Shown here piece by piece: positions 25,352 through 36,100 of a stretch of 64,000 nt of DNA (the first letter of the stretch is position 1; the number at the start of each line of letters is the position of its first letter). The translations under genes and the position numbers were made by a program. The notes below the pieces were generated by a model. It worked only from the letters and a program-made list of their open reading frames with translations. It had not been told where the DNA came from and searched no databases. This DNA is from CAVQDV01 sp963711375 (GTDB lineage Bacteria; Pseudomonadota; Gammaproteobacteria; Coxiellales; Coxiellaceae): assembly GCA_963711375.1 (NCBI GenBank), contig CAVQDV010000005.1:1736001-1800000 (forward strand), written 5' to 3'.

Positions 25352-26893
25352 ATGGCCACGCCTTCTGAAAAATTAGCAGAATCTCTGGAATTATTGAAAG
25401 CTCTTCAGGATCAGCACAAAATTGCCATACAAGCCAAAGACTTATCGCGAACCCATCGAGAGCGCTTACTTAAGGGTGGCTTTTTACAAGAAGTCATAAA
25501 AGGTTGGTACATCTTCTCTCGGCCTAATGAGCCGGCGGGCGATAGTACCACCTGGTATACTTCTTACTGGAGTTTTTGTGCTGCTTATTTGAATAAACGT
25601 TTTGGGGAAGCCTGGTGTTTATCCTCAGAGCAATCTTTATCACTGCATGCTGGAAATTGGAGGGTGCCACGTCAGCTCTTAATCCATTCGCCAAAAGGGC
25701 GTAACAAGATTACTCCATTACCGCATAATACCTCCTTATTTGATGCCAGATATGCCATGCCAGAAGAAGAGGAAATTACCATTCTCAATGGGATGCGTGT
25801 TTTTTCCGTGGCTTCTGCCTTAGTTTCATGCGCGCAAGGGTTTTATATTCAAAATTCAACCGACGTTCGCGCTGTGCTGTGTATGATAACTGACGCCTCT
25901 GAAATACTGCGGGTCCTTTTGAAGGGAGGACATAGTACGATTGCCAGCAGACTAGTGGGCGCATTTCGGAATGTGGGTCGTGAGCGCATTGCTGATGAGA
26001 TTAGTAAAACCATGCGTTCAGCAGGCTATGAAATTCGGGAGATCGATCCTTTTGAATCAAAGCCCATTATAAGGTTTTCTGAACTGGTGCGATCGCCTTA
26101 TGTAAACCGTCTGCGAGTCATGTGGCAGCAAATGCGTTTAATAATTATTGAAAATTTCCCCTCACCACCACGCGCTCCTGCCAATATAGATGCCTATCTT
26201 GAGCGCATTGAAGCTAGCTATGTAACCGATGCTTATCATTCATTATCCATAGAAGGTTATCGAGTAAGTCCTGAATTAATTGAACGAGTTCGTAGTGGCG
26301 GATGGAATCCCCTTGATGAAGAGAATGATCGTAATCATAAGGACGCTTTAGCGGCTCGTGGTTATTGGCAGGCCTTTCAATTGGTGAAGGCCAGCATTCG
26401 CAAGGTGCTCAGTGGGGCTAATTCGGGAAAGGTATTTGATGAGGATCATCGAGACTGGTATCGAGAGATGTTTGGGCCTTCTGTAACAGCCGGTATTTTA
26501 CAGCCACACGATTTAGCGGGCTATCGAAATGCGCCTGTTTACATTCGACGCTCAATGCACGTTCCACCGAGTCCAGAGGCCGTGAGAGATATGATGCCGG
26601 CTTTTTGTGAATTATTACGTGAGGAAACTGAGGCCTCTGTTCGTATTGTGTTAGGCCACTTTGTTTTTGGCTATATCCACCCTTATATGGATGGAAACGG
26701 ACGCATGGCACGATTCACGATGAATATCATGTTGGCTTCGGGTGCTTATCCCTGGGTTGTTGTGCCAGTGACTCAGAGAGAAAAATATATGGCGGCGTTG
26801 GAAGAAGCCAGCATAAATCAAAATATAAAACCCTTATGTGATTTTATTTCCGTTTTGCTTAGCGAGCAACCTCCACTCCTCGAATTCCGCTGA
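25352..26893 (+). CDS. AbiEi-like N-terminal domain fused to Fic domain (second copy)
   Basis: About 513 residues from ATG 25352 (GGAG nine bases upstream; ATG 25322 is in frame but inside the iterons). Residues 10-240 are AbiEi-like: DLSRTHRERLLKGGFLQEVI with KGWYIF (winged helix), then WCLSSEQSLSLHAGNW and ITILNGMRVFSVASALV. The inhibitory motif SLSIEG lies near residue 292. The Fic core HPYMDGNGRMARF (about 443) keeps all catalytic residues. Same architecture as the protein at 22860 but quite diverged, so an old duplication or separate acquisition. The antitoxin-like DNA-binding part is in the same chain as the toxin-like part, which may allow self-regulation. Confidence 0.85.
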   Translation: MATPSEKLAESLELLKALQDQHKIAIQAKDLSRTHRERLLKGGFLQEVIKGWYIFSRPNEPAGDSTTWYTSYWSFCAAYLNKRFGEAWCLSSEQSLSLHAGNWRVPRQLLIHSPKGRNKITPLPHNTSLFDARYAMPEEEEITILNGMRVFSVASALVSCAQGFYIQNSTDVRAVLCMITDASEILRVLLKGGHSTIASRLVGAFRNVGRERIADEISKTMRSAGYEIREIDPFESKPIIRFSELVRSPYVNRLRVMWQQMRLIIIENFPSPPRAPANIDAYLERIEASYVTDAYHSLSIEGYRVSPELIERVRSGGWNPLDEENDRNHKDALAARGYWQAFQLVKASIRKVLSGANSGKVFDEDHRDWYREMFGPSVTAGILQPHDLAGYRNAPVYIRRSMHVPPSPEAVRDMMPAFCELLREETEASVRIVLGHFVFGYIHPYMDGNGRMARFTMNIMLASGAYPWVVVPVTQREKYMAALEEASINQNIKPLCDFISVLLSEQPPLLEFR

Positions 26894-26913
26894 TGGAAGC
26901 CGCATCGATAATT

Positions 26914-27012
26914 TTACGAAATGCATGCTGAAGCAGCAAGTGCAACACCGCAGTTAAAAAAATCTCGGCTGTGATGCTCTGCATTCAATTTTTCAATAAT
27001 TATTTCCGACAT
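26914..27012 (-). pseudogene. Relic of a GNAT toxin N-terminus
   Basis: 32 codons, MSEIIIEKLNAEHHSRDFF then NCGVALAA, followed by a stop. This matches the start of the intact TacT-like toxin at 3975-4481 (FHNRKNFDCGVDVL). GGAGG is still present upstream. Everything after about residue 25 is lost. Confidence 0.7.
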
Positions 27013-27150
27013 CTAAGCTCCTCCCTTTCCAGAAAGCAATTTTTTAAGATGCTCATTGGGCTCTGGAGGACTAGAAATAAGTTTATTCACCAATTCCCAA
27101 TCGGCCGCCGATATATAAGTGGTAGCTTGTGCGCATGGTAATGTTGTCAC
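27013..27150 (-). pseudogene. Relic of a DUF1778 antitoxin C-terminus
   Basis: Reading from 27150 gives ISAADWELVNKLISSPPEPN then EHLKKLLSGKGGA and a stop directly next to the GNAT relic start. The pattern (S-A-x-D-W-E...PPEPN-x-x-L-K-K-L) is the DUF1778 toxin-binding tail. The RHH domain is gone, truncated at the 3' end of the giant gene. Together with 26914-27012 it marks a destroyed TA module. Confidence 0.75.
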
Positions 27151-30100
27151 TTTTTATTTTCTTTTTGTTCAGGAATATTGGGAATTTCTATTATTTTTCT
27201 TTCAAAAAATTGAGCGGGAGATTGTGGTGAGGAATCTGTATTTGGCGTGATTTCTGGAGTTTCTTCGACGACAAAAACTTTGGGTATTCTTGCACGAGCC
27301 TTTAAATTAAGATTCATAAATTTATGGAATAAAACGCCAAAAGTAAGGTTAACTAGGTCATCACTCTTTCCGATTGGAAAACCTTGAGCTCTAATAATTT
27401 TTTTGAGTTCTTGATCAGTACAATCGGGAGAAAATCCTTGCCAAACCACGAATCGTGCAAATGCATCTGACTCTCCTGGGATGGGTGTTACTGCGTTTTC
27501 AATTAAAAACTCCGTTAATTTTTTTGAATAATCAGCACTTATTATTATGCCTTCTTCTGTCATTTTTACTGCCATCTTAGGCTCGGAAGTCCTATGCTGA
27601 GAATCGACACTATTTTTTATTGGGCTCCAAAAACTAGCTTGCAGAGTCTTGCTAATTTCCGAATTCGGGCTATCGATTGCTTTCGCATCTGTATGTAAGG
27701 GCTTCTCGGATAGGAGCTTAGTATCAACTTCTCTAATTAAATCCTTTACGAAATCTGAAAATTCTGATTTGTCAGGATTTTTATAAGTGAACCAAGAGCA
27801 CAATGTTTCGTTCAAAACAGCCTCTAAATCGCTAAGTTTTCTGTTTGGATTATTTTGGCACCAATCAAAAATGATTTCGCGTGCGCGATTTTTGGCAAAA
27901 GGATCCAGTTGCAAGCATTCGTAGAAAACTTCCTTAAATCCAGACTTTAAAAAAGCATGTTTCACGATTTTTTCTATGTCCTCTCCATAAGGCTTAAAAT
28001 GTCCTGAAAAATTATCCAATTTAATTGTATCATTATCTAAGATTGAAAATTTGCCTGCAGCTGTTACAGGCCCACGTGACAAATTAGAATGGAAAGTAAT
28101 TCCATTCAGACCTTCTGCGCCTACAAGTAAGTTACCATCGTAATCAATAACGTAAAGCCCATTCGATATTCCGTTTTCTTTTACCCAGGATACTGATAAA
28201 AGAGAAGGCGAAATAGTTTCTTTTCGTATATCGTTATAAAGACCAGTGTCTTCAAAAAGATGGGGAGGGTGCAAAAGCCCATGTTTCTTATAATTTTCAG
28301 ACATAGCAAAAAATATGGAAGCGAGAAAATCTAATTTTTCATTCATTACACCAAGTATCATTAAATTTTGTAAAACCTCTGACGCTTTGTTTTGTGCAAT
28401 CTTTTGAGAGGCTTTTTCAGCCAGTGCATTAAAATTAGGATTTTCAACTACCTTCCCTGTGAATGTACGCACTTGCTCATAGCAATATTCATAAATGGTA
28501 TCTTCTTCAGCTAGAGGATGTCTGGCTTTGAATGCCTCCACATCTTCAGTCTGAACGACGTGAACATTAACCTCGTAAGCTCTGATAATATGTTGAGGGA
28601 TAATTTTTCCATCAACCAACATTTCTTGTTCCTTCGCATATTTTGCAATATTGTCTAAGACATATTCTGTGAGTGAATTTTCTTTTGCACGTTCTTCTAA
28701 TACCGCTTTTGCTCCATCGATGGCATTGGGCTGTGGCGCCAATTCATAGACCCAAATCGTGTGTGATTCAAATGGTTTAAATAAACTGCAATGCGGAAAG
28801 TTTTTTGCTTCTTCCATTAAGCGGGAAACGGACACATACGCACTATTTTGCATGGCTTGGCTATCCACTGGATACGTGTGCTTTAATACAGATCGATCAT
28901 CCCCTGTTGGCTCAAATCCAATGGGAAAAATCTCCTCTGGATCTCTAAAATCTCCACGAAACCAAGTCTTAGAATTTTCAGCAATATTTAACATAGGCTC
29001 ATTGATAGGAGAGCTGGACTTAAGATCTGATCCAGTATTCTTAGATAAAGATGGCTTATTATCCCGGATGTCATTTATCGTCACTTTTGAGACTGGCGTA
29101 ATCAGATCGCTATTCATATTTTCAGGAAAAATTCTAGGCGGCTTGGAGGTCCCAAACTCAGAAAAATCTTTTGGTGCTATCTCAGCAATTTTTGCATCTT
29201 TAAAAAGTTGTGGATTTTTTTCGACCCAATGTGATTTTTGAAGTTCGATTGGGGCCATGTAATCTGGGTTTTGGATAAAAGAATCTTCTTGTATTTTCCG
29301 AGTTTCCTCGTAGCACATGTTATAAATGAATTCATCATCAACTTCAGTCTCCTCATCAACAACTTCATTGTGCTTAGCAATTTTTTTCAGAAAAAATTCT
29401 GGATCTGTTACTTGCGCAACATAGACCTTCACTGGCCATGCACCCATAATATCGTGTGGGTTTATTTTTCCTGGAATAAGCATTTCTTGTTCTTTGGCTA
29501 AGCGTTCAAAATCTTCTTCATTAATTTCTTCACCCATTGCATGATATTCTGCACGCAAGGGGTCTGCTGCATGAATACCATTTTTCTGTGGATTAATTTT
29601 GTAGACATAGAGAGAAGGGAAGGGTTCGAGTTTTGGATAGGCAGTATTTGGGTAATTACTCGAATCGGGAAATTTCAGGGCTTCTGAACGAAGCCATGTG
29701 GTCGGAACATAAGCACTATCCTTCAAATCTTCTCCCTCTGACCCTGTCATAAGCTTTATCACAGATAAATTGTTTCCAGCGGGTTCAAATCCAGAGGAGA
29801 AAATTTGTTTTGGGTCTCTGCCATCGCCTCGATATAAATATTTAAGTTCCTTTGAATCTTCGGTGACATTAACGAAGCGAAAATCTGAAAAATTTTTTCC
29901 GATTGTTGCGCCAGCTGCAAATTTAAAAACTTTAGCAGCCCCACCCGATGCTAGAAAAGAAGTGGCGAATTCACTTGCCGCTCTTACTTTTTCGTGCGCA
30001 GAGGCCTGTGAAAAATTGTAGAGGGCGGTGCCGATATTGTCGATGCGTTCCTGAATTCTATTATTGGCCTCTTTAGCCAGTTGTGGATTTGTTTCGACTA

Positions 30101-33100
30101 AAATGGTGAGTGGCAGGTCCAGTGCGGGAGTCAGAACCATTCCTTGGGCAGAAGATGCAAAGCCCACATCAGATGCTAGGCTCACAAAGGGTTTAAGGAT
30201 TTTATCTATAGGATGATTAATTTGGTCCGCAAGAGCCTTTATGGCATCTTCTGCACCTGCTATAACATCTGGAATATATTCTTCGTTTGTTTCGAATAAG
30301 TAGGAAAAAAAACCTATCGGATTTGGAAGTATTTGTAAGCCAGCCATGGCAGCGTCGGAAACCTTATCTAGGGTATTTTTATTGGTTGGTGGTTCAGTGA
30401 AGGCTGTGTTGGGATTTTGTCCAAGATGCAAACTTGGATCTTCGGGCTTAAAATTACTAGGTACATTATTAATGTTGAGAGATTGATTGCTGGGAGTAGA
30501 AGACAAATCTGGACCCTTAAATATCTGATCCTCAATTTTCTGATTGATGCTAGGATCCTCAAGCGGATAGCTAGGAATTGAATTTATATCGCTTAAGTTA
30601 GCACTGTTATTATTGTTATGGTTTGGAGAGGGCGCACTAAATTGTGTTGGGTTAAATGCGTTATTCATAGCCGGATCTTGATATATTTTTTCTTTTTCGA
30701 CAAGTTCATTTAAATTTATGCCATTTTCATTTGATGCACCCCTCACCCTGTCCCTCTCCCGCAAGGGGAGAGGGGACTTTGACGATTGGTCATTGGTGGA
30801 TGCATCAAGCCCTTTATTATTAGCTCCAGGATTATTTCCCTTGTAATTTCCAGAATTTTTTTCAGGTTTAGTATGTGCCGAGGATTTTTCGCTATTTGTG
30901 TTGACCGGGAGGTTGGAATTGTTTGGGTCAAATATATATTCTTTAGCAAAGAGATTATTAATGTTAATGCTATCAGCGCCGGCATTGTCATTTTTTGGTT
31001 TATTGCTTTCTTGAGCTCTTGAATATAATTCCTCTAAATTTTTCGGATCTGTTAAGGTAAGATCGATGCCTTTTTTGTCGAAACCACTTGTGTCAGTGAT
31101 GCCGAAAGAAGTAATAGATTTTTTTTCAAGATTAACAGAAGCAGAAAAACCTTTTTCATGTCGTTCGCCTTTTAATTCGGTTTTATTGATTAAATCAGGA
31201 TGATTTTTTTTAAAACCATCCCCTTCAAGTTCGCCGCTGACGGAATTTATCGTATCAATGTGGGTTTTTGAGGAATTATCTACCGACAAAGATGACTTAA
31301 CAACCGTTTTTTCGACAATTTTATCATCACTAATAGAAGCAGCTTTAAGACCGGGGGAAGCAGTATCTGTACTAGCTGAAATGCATTCGCTTGTTTGCTC
31401 ACTAGAGCCTAATGCTCCAATAATATTCACAGTTTTGATTTCACCTTCAAGCTTACCAACTGTTGCTTGTGCATTATTCAGGGATAATTCAGCCTCTTTT
31501 TGAAAAACCAATCTTCCAACTTTCATGATTCCAGGAAAAGGCTGGCTGCTGTGTGAATTAAAATTGGAGTAAGAAGCGTTCAAGTCAAGCTTGTTGGTAC
31601 CGGGTTGCCAATTGACTCCTAAAGATTCTGTGCTCGAGTGAGTACTGGATTGACCACAAAATCCATTCACCGTCAAAAATTGTCCGCCACGTAATTCCAT
31701 TTGTCCTGCGAAGACTGGAATACCGTCAAATTCTAGACCATATTTGCTGTTATCAATCATGAGGCCCGCCACAATGCTGTTATTCCCAGGCGTTTGAAAA
31801 TGGGATTCTGTGGTGGTTCTACTAATGCCTAATCCCACGGTAGTATCGACCATGCCAGCATAATTTCCGTCCTGATAAGCATTAATTTTGCCAGCGGCGG
31901 CATCTGCCGTATTAAGCAAATTGCCAATGATTTCGCCATTTTTTCGATTACTGTGTTTTGTTGCGCTTAAACTATCCTTGAGTGGATCAGAAACCCATAA
32001 TTTTTTGGGCTGATTATCATTCGGATTTGAAGAGATTGAAAAATTAATGGGTCCAAGATGAGCAGAAAGCGTTAAATAGGTATCATAAAAGTCGTACTGA
32101 ATAGGGGATTGTCCGAATCTGGTTTTTCCTTCAACGGCATCCACTATTAAAACTCCGGTCTTAATACTCGAATTTGGAATATCAATATCACCGTGTTCTG
32201 ATCGGATATTTAATGATTCAGGTGACTTAAAAATTTGCCCTACAAATTCACTTTTTACATGATGACTGCTATTGAACCAAGATGATTTATCGGTGACGGT
32301 GTGAACCAGTAAGTCTCCAAATATGGGAGCTGTATTCGTATGAATAGTCGTATTATTCGCGATAAATACGCCGCATTGTGAATTGATCGTTCCATCTCTT
32401 GAATTGATGAACAAATCGCTATTGTAGGCTTGAAATACAGGCCCATTAATTCTTTCTGTGTAGACGTACTTTTCCTCTGGTCCCCCCCAACCCAAATGTT
32501 TGTTAGAGTAAACACAGACTACATTATCTTGTTCCTTTCCTATAACCCCCTTATTGCCATCAATATAAACTTTTCCGTTTTTTGCCCCCATATAACTGGC
32601 ATCATTTGTTATTGTTCCTTCTGCATGAATAATTAATCCTACCTTATCAGGATTTAATTTAGGGTTTTCCAAATTAAGCCCATCTCCACCGGAAATAACA
32701 GCAGGACGATATATTTTATCCGGGGCATTATTGGTCCAGGTATTTGAAGACTCGCATTTTGCAATAACATTACCACCAGCATTGACTTCGCCCGAGTGAT
32801 TAAAAGTGAGCTTGGAGGCATCCTCTACGATATTGCCATGCTTTGTGATAACCGAGCCATAATCCGCTACATTTGATGACGGTTGCCAATAATAAGTGGT
32901 TTTGGGAGGAATAGATTTGTGATCGAGAAAAAATTGGGTATCCCGATATGCCTCAGTGGCGATAAAATCATTTTCAGCCTTAATATTGAGATTTTTTGAT
33001 TCGGTTACTCCGCCCTTTTCTTTGACAGAATCAGCAGAATTTACAACAATGGTGTCCGCTTTAACGATCCCATCAATTTCAATTGAACCTTTGGTGGTGG

Positions 33101-36100
33101 TAAAACTCAGATTTTTACCAGGAGCAATAATTTGAGTGGAAGCAGGAAGCACAATTTCAGCTGCTTTAAAGTTGAGAGACCACAATGGGTGCCAGTTTTC
33201 GTCATCAAGTGTCAATTTATGGTCGGTAATAAAAGTGACGGTCAAATTTTTAGGATCGTGAGGTACGTAGCAACTATATTCACCGCTTAAGTGTAATAAA
33301 TCCGATTCAGTATCGACAGGGGTATTTTCAGTTTTTGGTGTCGAGATAGGTGCAAGAATTTTGCTTGTGTCTCCTATTTGGAAACTGTGGTGATAGTTTT
33401 CACCTCGATGGTGCTTCTCATTTTTTTGATGTTCTTTATTCTCTAAATCGTGATTAGTTTTTGCAGAGGCTTTTATTTTCTCGTCTTCTTCCCGCCTAAA
33501 TTTTTCATTCCCTTCTTTATCAACATTTTTATATTCAAGCGTAAGATCTTTTGTATTCACTCCTGTATGTGGCCTGGCGGTATCTTCTTTAATATCGACT
33601 TTATCAGCTTTTATTTCACTGCCGGGTCCCTGTACAAATTGGCCCTCATCTACTTTAATGGAGGCAGAGCCCGCTTCAATTTTGCTGCCGGGCGCCTGCG
33701 TAAATACCCCACCCTCGGTGTTTACTTGGAGCTTATCCGTCACATTCATATTCTCTCCTGCCACAATTTCCTTGCCGCTTAGAGCGGCATTGTTAGCCTC
33801 GACATTACTTAAGTTTTTTAAATGTGCGCTACCTGTTTCGGATAAATTTTCGGCTTTGACAGGTGATAAATCAGAGACGGTATCATGTCCAGTCAGAGAG
33901 TAATTATAAGCAAGGGCAGGAGATAAATCCGTACGGGTAAAAAATCCACTCTGAGTCAGCATAAAAGCTATTTTGGGATCTAAGACACTGACATTGCTAA
34001 AGGCTAAACTATAATCACTAGCAAGGACGCTCGGAGAAAGAGCTGAAAAGTTTAAAAATCCCCGATAACTTTCTATTGGCATAAAGCTAAAATTTAAAAG
34101 TTTAATATTGATCAAGGCATCACTATAAGTTGATGGCAGTATTACGCTGGCGATCGCTTCCGTAACCGTGGCGACTTCCCCCACAGAAGTATTTTGAATA
34201 AATTGCTCAACACACTCGAGGGACTTGCTAAAAAGTCCTTCAATATCTCCCGCCAGATTGCTGAAAAATGTATTTCCGGTAGTTGCAGGAGGAGTTGTAT
34301 TGCTGGTTTGTGCTTGAAAAAAATCTTTAATTTCTTGCGGTAAATCGGTAAAAAATTTCTCGATACTCTGAAAAGTTTCTATAGCTGGTTCTTTTAATTG
34401 ATTCTGCATCGCAATTCCATTACTGGCTGCCAAAGCTGTCGATACGCCGATATTTTTCAAGGAGACCAATAAGGGTAATAGATCTACTAATTTAAGTTCC
34501 TTAAAATTAAGATTATTAAATTGGGCATACAATTGCCTGGCTTGTGTGCCCATAAAAAATAGGCTTAATAAAAGACTCAAAACCATCGTAGTTTTTGGCA
34601 GAACGAATCTTAAGCCCGCCAGCACCATTTGCACGCTATATTGCAGAAAATTCGTATCAAATATACTAATTTTTCCATCTTTGATGCCGCTGATCGTTTT
34701 TCTAAGCGCTTTTAAATTGGTAAAACTGGGGAGTATTCTAAAGTTGAGGAGAGAATTATCCACTTCATAATTGATGGACGAAAGACCCAAGTTTAGGGAA
34801 AGCAGTGAGGTACAGTTCATCTGCTGAGCTTTCGTATTACCAAAAATTTTCTGATAAAGTAAAGTCTGTATGACGATTTTTGTTGCATCTATTTCGGCAG
34901 GTCCTCTTAAACCTATTTGAATAAAACTTCTGGAGCATTTAATGTAGCCCACTGCCGCTTTTATAATTCCCTCCAAGGTGACGTAATCTGCGTCAACAAA
35001 GAGTTTAGACTGCTTGCTTCCAAATTCACCCAATACAACAATAAGCAAATTTTTAATATTTTTTGCGGTGATTTCAGAGGATTTTACCAAACCATTCACA
35101 GTCATTTCGTGGAAATTTTCAAATTTACTGACTTTGGCTTCAACCAGTGCGCCGCGTTTAATGTTAAGAGTAGAAGAATTAGATTTTCCGTTGACCTGAA
35201 CTTTTCCCGTTTCTGGGGAGAAATGTAGGCCTTCCACGAATTCCATTTTTTCGCCATTCATCGTAAAACTGAGTACACGAAACCTGCCAGCTATTTCGGA
35301 TTCATTTGTGTCCACGGTTACAGGAGATTGAGTATCTGCTTCGAAATATTTACCAGTGCGAGTTTTTATGGCTTTTATTTCAACACCCTGTTTAGCATTT
35401 CCCTCAGCCTTTTGGGGTTGATAAACGGGGCAGTCCATGTTACAAGTTCCTGTAGTTATTTCTACACGTTCTGTATAGGTAATTTTGCTGTCCGGATCAG
35501 CAGTGACAGAATCTTGACTGCGAAATTCTGCCCTTTTGGTGTCAATTTCTCCGAATAATTCGCATTTATCAAAATTCTCGAAGAAGCTCTGAGTCCTAAT
35601 GAGGCCAGCAATGCTCACATCGGAATTTCCGGGATTAGTTGGTTTTATCAAATTTAATGTATCGGCATCGACGGCGATATCAAGATATAAGTGAGGGCTA
35701 CTAACCGTTAATTTGTCTGAAAGGCTCGCATTTCCCTTTACAAAATAAGCCTTATTCTTAGCAACAATTTGCGCGTTGATTCCCCTTACATTCGTATAAC
35801 CGCTATAGTTATTTTGAGCCTGTAAGAAAGTAGTGTGAGTATCAATTGCATTGGTCAAGAGTGAAGTAATATCGCCTGAATTAACCTCTAGATTTACACC
35901 CTGAATTTTTCCGCCAAGCGTGGAGCTGGCGCTGCCTTTGATGTTGTTTTGTGGTGCATTTAAACTGGAAGTACTACTGTTATAAGTAAAGGCGCCTGTT
36001 TCGGTAATGCGGCTTAATGCTGTAACACTACCGTCTTGTAAAATATGCGCTGCGCTTAAGGCCACATTGTCCGATTGAGTATTGGAATTTTGTTTATTAA

